Made by a program: the position numbers and the translations under genes. From Chthoniobacteraceae bacterium (GTDB lineage: Bacteria > Verrucomicrobiota > Verrucomicrobiia > Chthoniobacterales > Chthoniobacteraceae): a stretch of DNA of 39,424 nt. The DNA lies in assembly GCA_947479475.1 (NCBI GenBank), contig CANJZW010000042.1, positions 1-39,424 on the forward strand, given 5' to 3'. This document shows, in pieces, positions 1 to 8,449 of this stretch. Positions within the stretch are counted from its first letter, which is position 1. Each line of letters opens with the position of its first letter. A model generated the notes under the pieces. The model worked only from the letters and a program-made list of their open reading frames with translations, did no database searches and was not told the origin of the DNA.

Positions 1-118
1 ACCCACGGAAGACCCACGGAAGACCCACGGAAGACCCACGGAAGACCCACGGAAGACCCACGGAAGACCCACGGAAGACCCACGGAAGACCCACGGAAGA
101 CCCACGGAAGACCCACGG
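1..118. repeat. 11-bp tandem repeat array
   Basis: About 10.7 head-to-tail copies of the unit ACCCACGGAAG run from the first base of the window to 118 without a single visible mismatch, so the array probably continues upstream of the window. Because 11 is not a multiple of 3, each strand reads one 11-residue cycle in all three frames, and neither strand contains a stop codon in any frame. Read forward the peptide cycle is THGRPTEDPRK; that frame stays open until a TAG at 154-156. It could therefore be the end of an upstream coding sequence, or simply a noncoding minisatellite. The lack of divergence suggests recent expansion. Confidence 0.9.
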
Positions 119-156
119 TCCCCTGCATGGAGCGCCAACGGCGCGCCCCACGCTAG

Positions 157-212
157 CCCAGGGCAACGCCTTGGGAAAATGGCCCCCAATTCCTCCCCAG
201 CCCTGAAAGGGC
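157..212. repeat. Palindromic intergenic repeat (two small hairpins)
   Basis: Two short hairpins lie side by side: CCCAGG / CCTTGG around a GCAACG loop (157-175), and GCCC-TGAAA-GGGC (200-212). From memory, paired elements of this style (a CCCAGGGC-type stem followed by CCCTGAAAGGGC) recur between genes in PVC and some Bacteroidota genomes. Only one copy is seen in this window, so repetitiveness here is inference. No coding sequence covers it. Confidence 0.45.
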
Positions 213-222
213 GTCCCATCGG

Positions 223-386
223 TTGAGGCTCAGACATCCTGAGGTCACGGGAATTGAGCTGGTCTGTTCCTGATCTCGCTCGGCTCTATCCGTTTCTGTA
301 AACTTGCGGAAAGAAAAAAATTAGATCAGCAAGATTCCTTTTCCAACGAGATGGATCAGGGCGACGTCAGGATGTCTGAGCCTTCA
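223..386. repeat. Nested inverted repeat upstream of yqeY
   Basis: GGCTCAGACATCCTGA at 227-242 is matched exactly, in inverted orientation, at 367-382. The match extends outward to a TTGA/TTCAA pair with one extra base on the right. Inside it a second pair, CCTGATCTCG (269-278) and its near-complement at 347-360 (with a 3-base insertion), can fold as well. The interval is about 160 bp. It may be a MITE-like element or a large structured leader before yqeY; the sequence alone does not decide. The 119-458 stretch holds no gene I can support. Confidence 0.7.
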
Positions 387-458
387 ATTTGGTGTTCGAG
401 ACTTGGCCTTGAGGTTTAGGGTTTTTTATCCGAGGAGTTCAGGGTTAGCTTAAAGATT

Positions 459-911
459 ATGGATTTTCAGGAGCGTATTGACGGAGATATCAAGGAAGCA
501 ATGAAGGCCAGGCAGGCAACCCGTCTTGGCGTGTTGCGGATGCTCAAAAGCGCCCTAAAAAATGCCGCCATTGAACAGGGCGGGGCCGAGGCCCGTTTGG
601 ATGAAGCCTCAGCTCAGGCGGTTCTGCGCAAGGAAGCCAAGAAAAGGCAGGATTCCATCGAAGGCTTTACCAAGGGGGGGCGCCAGGATTTGGCGGATAA
701 AGAACAGGAAGAATTGGGTGTTTTGAGTGATTATCTGCCCAAACAGCTTTCTCCAGAGGAACTCGAAGCGCTTGTCTCTTCCGTGATGGCCGAACTGGGG
801 GCGACTTCCAAAGCGCAAATGGGCCTGGTGATGAAGGCCGCTACGGAAAAGGTTGCCGGGCGCGCTGACGGCCGGACTGTAAGCGCCCTGGTCTCTTCAA
901 AGCTGGGGTAG
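459..911 (+). CDS. yqeY: GatB/YqeY domain protein
   Basis: A 150-residue protein of the usual YqeY length. The family resembles the C-terminal tRNA-binding domain of GatB, the amidotransferase subunit, but stands alone; its exact role is not established, and a tRNA-related function is usually inferred. Visible family features are the N-terminal helix with 'MKARQATRLGVLRMLKSALK', the 'KEAKKRQDSIEGFTKGGRQD' segment near residue 65, and 'LPKQLSPEEL' near residue 90, followed by a small helical C-terminal domain with 'MGLVMKA'. The ATG at 459 has only a weak upstream AGGG (441-444), as for most genes here. ispD follows after 34 bases in the same direction, so cotranscription is likely. Confidence 0.93.
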   Translation: MDFQERIDGDIKEAMKARQATRLGVLRMLKSALKNAAIEQGGAEARLDEASAQAVLRKEAKKRQDSIEGFTKGGRQDLADKEQEELGVLSDYLPKQLSPEELEALVSSVMAELGATSKAQMGLVMKAATEKVAGRADGRTVSALVSSKLG

Positions 912-945
912 GGCTTCTGGGACCCGGGTTCTCTGTTCCCTCTGA

Positions 946-1629
946 ATGCACGCCATCGTTGTAGCCGCCGGTTCCTCCCGGCGCATGGGTTTTGATAAAC
1001 TTCGGGCGCCGCTCGCGGGACGGCCTGTGCTTTGGCACTCCATCCACGCCCTGGCGCGCTGCCCCGAGGTGGAGGCTCTCACCGTCGTGACGCGACGCGA
1101 TTTTTTTGAGGAAGTCAGGCTCCTTGCGGATTCTGCGGCGCTGGGCAAGGCGCTCGTTCTGGTTGAGGGCGGCAGCGAGCGGTATCTTTCGGTGAGCGCC
1201 GGGCTTGCGACGTTGGGGGAGGAGGGGTTTGTGGCGGTCCACGACGCGGCGCGCCCGCTGGTCACGCCTGAGGTTGTGGCGGGCTGCTTGGCCCTCGCGC
1301 GGCTGCACGGCGCTGCAAGTTGCGCATCGCCGGTTGCCGACACGGTCAAGAGGGCAGACGGCGGCAAGATGGTTGCCGGGAGCGTGGACAGGACCGGGCT
1401 TTGGGCGATGCAGACGCCCCAGATTTTCTCCAACCGGCTGATCCGCGAAGCTTATGCGGCGGTCCTCCGCGACGGGGCCTTGGTGACCGACGAGGTGTCT
1501 GCGGTGGAACACCTGGGGCGGCCTGTGGCGCTTTATGAGAATGGAGACTGGAATTTGAAGATCACTTTTCCGAGGGATATTGGTCTGGCGGAGCTTGTTT
1601 TGGCCAGCCGGGTGGGGAGGTCCGAATGA
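946..1629 (+). CDS. ispD: 2-C-methyl-D-erythritol 4-phosphate cytidylyltransferase
   Basis: IspD transfers CMP from CTP to 2-C-methyl-D-erythritol 4-phosphate in the MEP pathway to isoprenoids; it is cytosolic. The 227-residue length is typical. The nucleotide-binding signature is at the start (AIVVAAGSSRRMG, residues 3-15), followed by 'VHDAARPLV' near 100, 'PVADTVKR' near 130, 'MQTPQIF' near 157 and 'TDEVSAVE' near 185, all conserved in the family. Its stop overlaps the start of the M16 peptidase gene (ATGA at 1626-1629), indicating translational coupling. A polyprenyl synthase further along (9533-10414) uses the products of the same pathway. Confidence 0.96.
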   Translation: MHAIVVAAGSSRRMGFDKLRAPLAGRPVLWHSIHALARCPEVEALTVVTRRDFFEEVRLLADSAALGKALVLVEGGSERYLSVSAGLATLGEEGFVAVHDAARPLVTPEVVAGCLALARLHGAASCASPVADTVKRADGGKMVAGSVDRTGLWAMQTPQIFSNRLIREAYAAVLRDGALVTDEVSAVEHLGRPVALYENGDWNLKITFPRDIGLAELVLASRVGRSE

Positions 1630-2897
1630 GTGCGGGTTCGCCCTACAAGGTGACCTCGCTGGCAAACGGGGTGCGTGTTGCCACGGCGTGGATGCCACAC
1701 TTGCGGGGTGTTAACGTCGGTGTTTGGGTGGAAGTCGGCTGCCGCCACGAGCGCAAAAACGAGGAGGGCCTCGCTCATTTTCTGGAGCATCTTCTGTTCA
1801 AGGGGACTTCGGCGCATACGGCCCGGGAGCTGACTTGTGCGGTGGAAGGGGTGGGTGGATATCTCAACGCTTTTACCACGGAGGATCACACCTGCTACTA
1901 CGCGAAGGCGGATGCCGCACATTTCGGGCGACTGGCGGAGGTGCTTTTGGAAATGTATCTGGACTCGCAGTTTCCCGAGCACGAACTGGAGCGGGAGCGG
2001 GGGGTGATCCAGGAGGAGATTTCCTCCCTGCGCGATGTCCCGTCCCAGTGGGCGGAGGATTTGTTGGCCGAAAGTCTCTGGCCCGGCCATCCGCTGGGGC
2101 GGCCATTGACGGGGACGCTGGAAAGCGTGCAGCGGATAGGGCGGGAGGATTTGCTGCGGTTCAGGCAGCGTCATTACACCGGCCGGAACACGATTTTCAC
2201 GGTGGCTGGTCCGGTGTCGCATGAGGAGGTGTTACGTCAGGTGCGGCGGCCTCTGGAGCGGTTGCCGAAGGGGCAGGCTTCCCGCCCGTTGCTAGCGCTC
2301 TCGCCCAAGGCCCGCGTGCGTGTGGAGAGTGAGGACACGGAACAGGCGCATTTTGCCCTGGGCTTCCACACCTGCAGTCGGACCGATCCCGAGCGGTTTG
2401 CTTTGCGGCTGCTTTCTGTGCTGCTGGGGGAAAACATGAGTTCGCGTTTGTTCCAGACTTTGAGGGAGCGTTACGGGTATTGTTATTCGGCGCAAAGTTC
2501 CGTGGTGACCCTTGTCGAGGCTGGCGCCCTGTGTGTTTACACCGATTTGGATCCGGCAAAACTGGAGAAAGCCGTGGCTGCGATTCGCCGGGAGTGTGCC
2601 CGTTTCAGTGCAAAGGCGCCAAGCAAGCGGGACCTGCAAATGGCAGCGCAGTATGCAATCGGCCAGACGCGTGTGGCGTTGGACAGCGCGACGCAGCAGG
2701 CCGGGTGGATGGCGGAATCCCTCATGGCGGTGGGGCGTGTGGTGGAGTTGGAGGAGGCGGAGCGTGCGGTTTTGGCGGTGACTGGGGCGCAGGTGCACGC
2801 GGTGGCCCGCAAATGTCTGGAGTTTGGAGGAGCTGCGGCAGCCTTGGTGGGCCCGGGCGCGGGGCTGGGTCATCTTGAGAAGATGGTGAGGGGGTAG
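1626..2897 (+). CDS. M16 family zinc metallopeptidase
   Basis: A 423-residue peptidase of the mitochondrial-processing-peptidase-like M16B group. The inverted zinc motif HFLEH is at residues 51-55 and the third ligand is probably Glu131 in 'VIQEEISSLRD', so the active site is intact. The second half carries the inactive-like M16 C domain ('ERYGYCYSAQSS' near residue 280). No signal peptide is visible, so it is probably cytoplasmic; substrates are unknown. The start codon overlaps the ispD stop and is preceded by a good GGGGAGG (1614-1620) with five bases of spacing, one of the few clear Shine-Dalgarno sites in the window. About 240 bases without a gene follow before tig. Confidence 0.94.
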   Translation: MSAGSPYKVTSLANGVRVATAWMPHLRGVNVGVWVEVGCRHERKNEEGLAHFLEHLLFKGTSAHTARELTCAVEGVGGYLNAFTTEDHTCYYAKADAAHFGRLAEVLLEMYLDSQFPEHELERERGVIQEEISSLRDVPSQWAEDLLAESLWPGHPLGRPLTGTLESVQRIGREDLLRFRQRHYTGRNTIFTVAGPVSHEEVLRQVRRPLERLPKGQASRPLLALSPKARVRVESEDTEQAHFALGFHTCSRTDPERFALRLLSVLLGENMSSRLFQTLRERYGYCYSAQSSVVTLVEAGALCVYTDLDPAKLEKAVAAIRRECARFSAKAPSKRDLQMAAQYAIGQTRVALDSATQQAGWMAESLMAVGRVVELEEAERAVLAVTGAQVHAVARKCLEFGGAAAALVGPGAGLGHLEKMVRG

Positions 2898-3138
2898 GAT
2901 AAAGGCTCAATTTTCATTGAGGTACATAGGGGGTGGGGGAGCGGTTTCTGCAAAAAACCGAGCTCCCTATTTGAATTTCCCCAAGAGCGAATTATCTTGG
3001 AGAATCACGAATTCCCTCGCATTTACAGGATTTCGGCGTTTGCAAAATCGTTTTGGCGGTTATGCTCCGCCCCCCTCTCAGGCCATTTGACTCCCATCCT
3101 CGCTCTCCGATTTTTGCTTTTCCGCTAATTCTCTGCTT

Positions 3139-4482
3139 ATGAACGCTGTTGTTGAAACCCTGCCAAACTGCCTTGCCACCCTGCGCGTCGAGGTGGGACC
3201 CGAGCGCGTCACTGAAACCCGCGCGTCGCTTGTAAACGAGTTCTTGAAGGAGGCTCGCATCCCTGGGTTCCGTCCTGGAAAAGCGCCTCGCGCCGTGGTG
3301 GAAAAACGCTTCCAAAAACAGATTTCAGAGGACCTCGAGTCCCGCATCCTCAACGCCGGATTGCAGGAAGCCATCCGCGAAAAAGGCCTCCGCGTGCTCC
3401 ACGTCCAGAACGTGGACGACGTGCGTCTGGAAGAGGGCGGCTTTTCCTTCTCGGCCACGGTGGTCACGGTTCCTTCCTTTGAGCTCCCCGAGTACAAGGG
3501 CATCGCGGTGAACGTCCCAGCCGCCACGGTAGACGCCAAGGAAATCGACGAGGCCATCAACAGCCTGCGCGAACGTCAGGCGGATTTTGTCGACCTCACC
3601 GAAGACCGCGGGGCTGCCATGGAGGACTTCCTCGTGGTCGACTACATCGGCACCATCGATGGCAAACCCGTGCACGACGTGTTTCCCAAGGTGGGAAAAA
3701 TTCTCTCGGAAAACGAAGGATTCTGGCTGCGCATGACCGATGCCTCGTTTTTCCCCGGGTTCTGCGCTCACCTCGTGGGCGCCAAAGCGGGCGAAAAACG
3801 CGAGTTTCAGGTCGAAGTGCCCGCCGATTTCCCCGTGGAAGGCTTCGGGGGCCATAAGCTGGACTACGTCGTGACGGTCAAGGAACTCAAACAGCGCGTG
3901 TTGCCCGAATTGAGCGACGAATTCGCGGCTGGCTTTCTTCCCGGCAAGGGGATTGCGGATCTGCGCGAGGTGGTTGCCAAGGAAATGGAATCCCGTCGGA
4001 CGGCGGAGATCGACGGACTCAAGCGGGATCAAATCATGGAGCACCTGCTGGCCCATGTGGAATGTGAACTGCCAGAGGACATGGCCCGCGCCGAATCCAA
4101 CCGCGTCCTCAGCGAGGTCGTGCAGGAAAACCAGCGCCGCGGCGTGACTCAGGAAATGCTTAAGGAGAACGAAAAAGAGCTGGTGGCCACGGCCTCTCAG
4201 ACGGCGCGTAACCGCCTCAAGGGCTCCTTCATCCTGAGCCGGATTGCGGAGCAGGAAAAGTTGGAAGCCAAGTACGAAGAAGTCTTGGGAAGAATCGCAA
4301 ACATGGCTCAATCCGCCCAGGTGTCTCTGGAGAAGGCCGTGAAAGAAGTGCGCCGTCGTCGCATGGTGCAGGAAATCGAGTCCGACATCTTGACCGCCAA
4401 GGCCCTTGATTTTGTGGTCGCCAGCGCTACGGTGACGGTGGTGGAGGCCAAAGCCGAGTCGTTGGACGGCCCCCTGTTATAA
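3139..4482 (+). CDS. tig: Trigger factor
   Basis: Ribosome-associated chaperone with peptidyl-prolyl isomerase activity that meets nascent chains at the tunnel exit. The 447-residue protein has the ribosome-docking signature GFRPGKAP at residues 43-50, an FKBP-like domain starting around 'DFLVVDYIGTIDGKP' (about 168-182), and a long helical C-terminal chaperone domain ('LPELSDEFAAGF' near 255 onward). It precedes clpP and clpX in the same direction, the common tig-clpP-clpX arrangement that links folding to degradation. The ATG at 3139 has no Shine-Dalgarno sequence. The C-terminal tail ('KAESLDGPLL') is short and without clear homology. Confidence 0.97.
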   Translation: MNAVVETLPNCLATLRVEVGPERVTETRASLVNEFLKEARIPGFRPGKAPRAVVEKRFQKQISEDLESRILNAGLQEAIREKGLRVLHVQNVDDVRLEEGGFSFSATVVTVPSFELPEYKGIAVNVPAATVDAKEIDEAINSLRERQADFVDLTEDRGAAMEDFLVVDYIGTIDGKPVHDVFPKVGKILSENEGFWLRMTDASFFPGFCAHLVGAKAGEKREFQVEVPADFPVEGFGGHKLDYVVTVKELKQRVLPELSDEFAAGFLPGKGIADLREVVAKEMESRRTAEIDGLKRDQIMEHLLAHVECELPEDMARAESNRVLSEVVQENQRRGVTQEMLKENEKELVATASQTARNRLKGSFILSRIAEQEKLEAKYEEVLGRIANMAQSAQVSLEKAVKEVRRRRMVQEIESDILTAKALDFVVASATVTVVEAKAESLDGPLL

Positions 4483-4540
4483 TTGAATCCTAATCTTGTT
4501 CTTTTTTTTGTTCGATAAGACAGCAGAGTCGATTCAAAGG

Positions 4541-4570
4541 CAGGATAAGAAAAAGATAAGAAAAGGATAA
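4541..4570. repeat. Short GATAAGAAAA-type tandem repeat before clpP
   Basis: Three AGGATAAGA/AGATAAGA units lie in a row within the 272-base gap between tig and clpP. The same gap contains two copies of GAAGCCGGC (4611-4619 and 4651-4659). A possible promoter (TTGCAT at 4713 and TGATAA at 4737, 18 bases apart) sits immediately before clpP but would leave a very short leader. No gene is visible in the gap. Confidence 0.4.
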
Positions 4571-4754
4571 GAGCATGGTGAATGGCGGGGCGGAATTCAA
4601 ACCGCCCGAGAAGCCGGCAGAGTAGGGGCCGTAAACAAGGAGTCCCCTCTGAAGCCGGCGGATTCGCCACGAAAGCATTCAGAAGTCGCGGTCTTAAAGT
4701 CCTCATTGTTTCTTGCATGAGGTGTGGGAGTTGGTCTGATAACCGTTTTATTTT

Positions 4755-5465
4755 ATGTATTTACCGAGCAACAGCAGAGTGGCAGTTCCCTCAGCCAGCC
4801 ATTACGTTCCGTACGTTGTGGAGCAAACAGGCCGGGGCGAGCGTTCGTACGACATTTATTCGCGTCTCCTGAAGGACCGCATCGTCTTTTTGGGAACGGG
4901 TGTGGACGATACGGTGGCGAACTCCGTCATTGCTCAGTTGCTCTTTTTGCAAATGGAAGATCCCAAAAAGGACATCCATCTGTACATCAACTCGCCGGGG
5001 GGCTCGGTGACGGCTGGCTTGGCGATCTACGACACGATGCAGTTCATGACGTGCGACGTGAACACGTACTGCATCGGAATGGCGGCTAGTATGGGCGCCG
5101 TCCTGCTTGCGGCTGGGACGCGAGGCAAACGTTTCGCCCTGCCGAACTCGGACATCATGATTCATCAGGTGTCCGGAGGGGCGCAGGGAACAGCAAGCGA
5201 CGTGGAGCGGACGGTGGAGTTCATGTTCAAGCTCAAGAAACGGTTGATTCGCATTCTGGCAGACCACACCGGCAAGACCGAAGAACAGGTCAAGTTTGAC
5301 TCCGACCGCGATTACTATATGAGCGCCGAGGAGGCCAAGGATTACGGCTTGGTGGACGAGGTGGTCAAAAGCCGCAAGGAAATCCCAGGGCCGATCCGCA
5401 GCGAAAAAGCGGGCGAAAAAATCAGTGAAAAGGGGGGCGACCGTCCCGAACCCGCCACTGAATAA
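4755..5465 (+). CDS. clpP: ATP-dependent Clp protease proteolytic subunit
   Basis: Serine peptidase that forms the double-heptamer barrel of the ClpXP machine in the cytosol. The catalytic triad is readable: Ser112 in '[11 protein letters not shown]', His137 in 'MIHQVSGG' and Asp186 in 'DSDRDYYMS'. 'INSPGGSV' (oxyanion region, about residues 78-85) is also present. The 236-residue length is slightly above the usual 195-210 because of a charged C-terminal tail of about 25 residues ('[19 protein letters not shown]'). ATG at 4755 lacks a Shine-Dalgarno sequence; the N-terminal region before '[10 protein letters not shown]' matches family length. The partner ATPase clpX follows 181 bases downstream. 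Confidence 0.97.
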   Translation: MYLPSNSRVAVPSASHYVPYVVEQTGRGERSYDIYSRLLKDRIVFLGTGVDDTVANSVIAQLLFLQMEDPKKDIHLYINSPGGSVTAGLAIYDTMQFMTCDVNTYCIGMAASMGAVLLAAGTRGKRFALPNSDIMIHQVSGGAQGTASDVERTVEFMFKLKKRLIRILADHTGKTEEQVKFDSDRDYYMSAEEAKDYGLVDEVVKSRKEIPGPIRSEKAGEKISEKGGDRPEPATE

Positions 5466-5475
5466 GCGCAGGAAA

Positions 5476-5517
5476 CGCCGATTTTAAGACGCCGATTTTT
5501 TTTAAGGCGCCGATTTT
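5476..5517 (+). repeat. Three copies of CGCCGATTTT after clpP
   Basis: CGCCGATTTT occurs at 5476-5485, 5490-5499 and 5508-5517, just after the clpP stop codon, with spacers of 4 and 8 bases. It may be simple slippage expansion; no function can be assigned. Confidence 0.75.
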
Positions 5518-5523
5518 AAAAGT

Positions 5524-5545
5524 CCCCCGTCCTCCGGGAGGGGGG
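5524..5545 (+). terminator. Possible terminator between clpP and clpX
   Basis: CCCC-(GT)-CCTC-CGG-GAGG-GGGG folds into a GC-rich stem. The downstream tract (CATTCCTTTCC) is only moderately T-rich, so this may be an inefficient terminator or attenuator that partly separates clpX from clpP. Confidence 0.4.
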
Positions 5546-5646
5546 CATTCCTTTCCAACATTTCGATCCGAGGCGTCCTCAGCCGCATAAAAGACAACCA
5601 GAAGCTACGAGTTCAATTTGCTACCTAGCGAAAGATAGAAAAAACA

Positions 5647-6948
5647 ATGGCGCGCGCATCTAATTTAACCATGTGCAGTTTTTGCGGTAAAAGTCACGCG
5701 GAGGTGCGCAAGCTCATCGCCGGCCCTGGGGTGTACATCTGCGACAGTTGCATCAACGTCTGCAAGGGGATCCTGGACAAGGAGCTCAGCGACGAACGCC
5801 GGAAGCAGTCGGTGAATCTGCGTGTTCCCAAGCCGATTGAGATCCGCCGTTCGCTGGACCAGCACGTGATCGGCCAGGACCGAGCCAAAAAGGTGCTCTC
5901 TGTGGCGGTTCACAACCATTACAAGCGCATCCTGCACAACGGTGCCGGTGCCTTGGGCGGGACGCTGGCGACGGCGACCCAGATGGACTCCCTTGAAGAC
6001 GTGGAGATCGACAAGAGCAACATCCTTCTTTTGGGGCCTACGGGTTCTGGCAAAACGCTGCTTGCCCGCACGCTGGCGCGCGTCTTGGACGTCCCTTTCT
6101 GCATTGCGGACGCCACGACGCTCACCGAGGCCGGTTATGTGGGCGAAGACGTTGAAAATATCATCCTCCGCCTGCTTCAGGCCGCGGAATACGATGTAAA
6201 GCGCGCCGAAATCGGGATCGTGTACATCGACGAAATCGATAAAATCGGTCGGAAGACTGAAAACGTGTCGATTACCCGCGATGTCAGCGGGGAGGGCGTT
6301 CAGCAGGCCCTGCTCAAAATTCTCGAAGGAACCGTATGCAACGTGCCGCCTCAGGGTGGGCGCAAGCATCCCCACCAAGAATATATCCAGGTAAGCACCG
6401 ACAAAATTCTCTTCATCTGCGGCGGGGCGTTTGTAGGCCTCGACAAAATCGTGGAAAAGCGGCGCGGCAAAAATGCCCTCGGGTTTGGCGCCGCAACTTC
6501 GGCCGCTGGTCCGGAAGTTGCCGAAGTGCCGACAAGCGAACTGCTGCGTCATGCGGAGCCTGAAGACCTTTTGAGTTTCGGGATGATCCCGGAATTTATC
6601 GGGCGTCTCCCAGTCGTCGCGGCTCTCGATCCTCTCTCGGAAGACGAGTTGATGGCGATTTTGACGGATACGAAAAACGCACTCATCAAACAGTACGCCA
6701 AGCTATTGTCGATCGAAGGGGTGGCTCTGAATGTGACCAAGGACGCGCTGCGTGCGATGGCGGAGCAGGCTGCCAAGAAAGGCACCGGGGCGCGCGCTCT
6801 GCGGTCGATGCTGGAGCGTATCATGCTGGACGTGATGTATGACATTCCAAGCCGCGAAGACGTGGCCGAAGTCACCGTCAATCGCGCGGTCGTCGAAGGA
6901 AAGCGGCAGCCCACCGTCCGTCGGAAGCAGGACAAAGACGCGGCGTAG
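5647..6948 (+). CDS. clpX: ATP-dependent Clp protease ATP-binding subunit ClpX
   Basis: AAA+ unfoldase that feeds substrates into ClpP. The N-terminal zinc domain has Cys10-x2-Cys13 and Cys32-x2-Cys35. Walker A GPTGSGKT is at residues 130-137, Walker B '[10 protein letters not shown]' near 199, the pore/IGF-region and sensor segments follow ('[16 protein letters not shown]', '[13 protein letters not shown]'), and the small domain '[16 protein letters not shown]' is near the end. The 433-residue length is usual. The segment between the core start and Walker A (about residues 98-120) is somewhat extended. Start ATG 5647 lacks a Shine-Dalgarno site. A short hairpin (6983-6996, GGAGC/GCTCC) lies after the stop. 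Confidence 0.97.
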   Translation: MARASNLTMCSFCGKSHAEVRKLIAGPGVYICDSCINVCKGILDKELSDERRKQSVNLRVPKPIEIRRSLDQHVIGQDRAKKVLSVAVHNHYKRILHNGAGALGGTLATATQMDSLEDVEIDKSNILLLGPTGSGKTLLARTLARVLDVPFCIADATTLTEAGYVGEDVENIILRLLQAAEYDVKRAEIGIVYIDEIDKIGRKTENVSITRDVSGEGVQQALLKILEGTVCNVPPQGGRKHPHQEYIQVSTDKILFICGGAFVGLDKIVEKRRGKNALGFGAATSAAGPEVAEVPTSELLRHAEPEDLLSFGMIPEFIGRLPVVAALDPLSEDELMAILTDTKNALIKQYAKLLSIEGVALNVTKDALRAMAEQAAKKGTGARALRSMLERIMLDVMYDIPSREDVAEVTVNRAVVEGKRQPTVRRKQDKDAA

Positions 6949-7018
6949 TGTTCGGGAGTGGGTCCCGTTCCGGTTTTAATCTGGAGCGGGGGCTCCATGT
7001 GTTGTTTAACAGGAAGCC

Positions 7019-8449
7019 ATGGCACCCCCAATTTATAGATTGTTGATCCGGCGCTTCCAGCCCCTTTGGAGGTGCCGCGGGCTGGTCGGGGGTGAAACGC
7101 GGGATCAAACGCCGGGCAATGAGTCGCGCCGGATAGCCCTTGAAAATGGTGCATTTCTGTCCCGGGGTCTTCTGTTTGCGGCCTATGTGTTCGGGTCGGG
7201 CGCCCTGTGGGCCGCCGAACCCGAAGCCGTCAAGGAGTCGCCGGCGTACACGCCACTGGGGATGTTTGCGAAGGCGCTGCAGTTGATACGTCAGGATTAT
7301 GTGGACGAATCCAAGGTTTCGTACGCCTCGCTCGTCGGTTCGGCGCTGAAGGGGATGCTTTCCAGCCTGGACCCGCATTGCCAATTTTTGGAGCCAAAGG
7401 ACTACAAGGCCGTGCAGGACGACACCCAGAGCCGCTTTAGCGGGGTGGGCTTGGTCTTGACTCAAAAAGACGGCCGCCTGGCAGTGGTGACGGTGATGGA
7501 GGGCAGTCCGGGATTGAGGGCAGGGATTCTCCCTGGAGACCAGCTTTTCAAGGTGGGCGGGCAATTGACAGAGAAAATGACGGTGAACGATGCCGCCGCC
7601 TTGTTGCGGGGGGAGGCTGGTCAGCCAGTGAAACTTGTCATCTACCGGCCTTCCACAAAGGAAACGCGTGAAGTGGAAGTGCAGCGCGAATCCATCAAGG
7701 TCACGACGGTCCGGGATGTAAAAATGATTTCGGGCGAAGTCGCTGGGGAAGCCAAGATTGGGTATGTGCGTCTCACGCAGTTTAATACAACAACAGCGGC
7801 TGAGCTTTCCTCGGCGCTTGAGGATTTAGAAAAGCGGGGCATGCAGGCTTTGGTTTTGGATTTGCGGGGAAATCCGGGCGGACTACTGGAAGCGGCCATC
7901 GAGGTGGCCGCTCAATTTTTGCCGGCAGGGTCCCAAGTCGTTTCGACCGAGGGCAGGGTGGCCTCTCAGGCCCGCGTCTACCGGACCCCTGAGAATGCCC
8001 AGCCGCGTCCGGCCTATCCGATGGCGGTGTTGGTGAATGGGGGAAGCGCGAGCGCGGCTGAAATTCTCGCTGGAGCGCTCAAGGATCTTCGGCGGGCGGT
8101 TTTGGTGGGGGAGACAACGTTCGGCAAAGGGTCGGTCCAGAGTGTGATTCCCCTGCAGGATGGAGCCGCGATCCGCCTGACCACGGCAAAATACTACACT
8201 CCAGGGAAACAGGTAATTCACGAGCATGGCGTGGCTCCGACAATCCGCGCGGTGCTTCCCCAGGATCAGGAACGTCTGGTGGCTCTGCAGCGTCGGGAGG
8301 AACTCTTGGACGAGCGCGAGAAAGCGGAAATTGCCGGTTTTCGGGACGCCCAGCTGGAGCGGGCCGCTGACACTTTGAAGGCGGTGGTATTGTACACGGC
8401 GAAAAACGGCACGCAGGAACAGTCGGGCGCGGCGGGGCTTCGGAAATGA
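7019..8449 (+). CDS. S41 family C-terminal processing peptidase (CtpA/Prc type)
   Basis: A 476-residue serine protease that cleaves C-terminal regions of envelope proteins, probably in the periplasm. A hydrophobic segment at about residues 48-65 ('RGLLFAAYVFGSGALWAA') after an unusually long basic N-terminus serves as signal or anchor. A PDZ domain follows ('SGVGLVLTQKDGRLAVV' about 141-157 and 'AGILPGDQLFKVGG' about 168-181), then the S41 core with 'LDLRGNPGGLL' near 280. The catalytic pair is Ser345 in 'NGGSASAAEILAG' and Lys370 in 'TTFGKGSVQ', with the 25-residue spacing of the family. The start is supported by AGGAAG five bases or so upstream. It overlaps tsaD by four bases (ATGA), so the two are coupled. 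Confidence 0.93.
   Translation: MAPPIYRLLIRRFQPLWRCRGLVGGETRDQTPGNESRRIALENGAFLSRGLLFAAYVFGSGALWAAEPEAVKESPAYTPLGMFAKALQLIRQDYVDESKVSYASLVGSALKGMLSSLDPHCQFLEPKDYKAVQDDTQSRFSGVGLVLTQKDGRLAVVTVMEGSPGLRAGILPGDQLFKVGGQLTEKMTVNDAAALLRGEAGQPVKLVIYRPSTKETREVEVQRESIKVTTVRDVKMISGEVAGEAKIGYVRLTQFNTTTAAELSSALEDLEKRGMQALVLDLRGNPGGLLEAAIEVAAQFLPAGSQVVSTEGRVASQARVYRTPENAQPRPAYPMAVLVNGGSASAAEILAGALKDLRRAVLVGETTFGKGSVQSVIPLQDGAAIRLTTAKYYTPGKQVIHEHGVAPTIRAVLPQDQERLVALQRREELLDEREKAEIAGFRDAQLERAADTLKAVVLYTAKNGTQEQSGAAGLRK

Noticed and set aside
1..118. A CRISPR array
   Set aside because: The 11-bp units follow each other directly with no spacers, and no cas gene is present.
841..1698. A 285-codon minus-strand frame over ispD
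   Set aside because: Antisense to ispD, Arg/Pro/His-rich and without homology.
2951..2971. A terminator after the M16 gene
   Set aside because: A CGGTTT/AAACCG stem exists but is short and lacks a T-tract, so I do not call it.
3325..4311. A 328-codon minus-strand frame over tig
   Set aside because: Antisense to trigger factor, with no recognisable motif.
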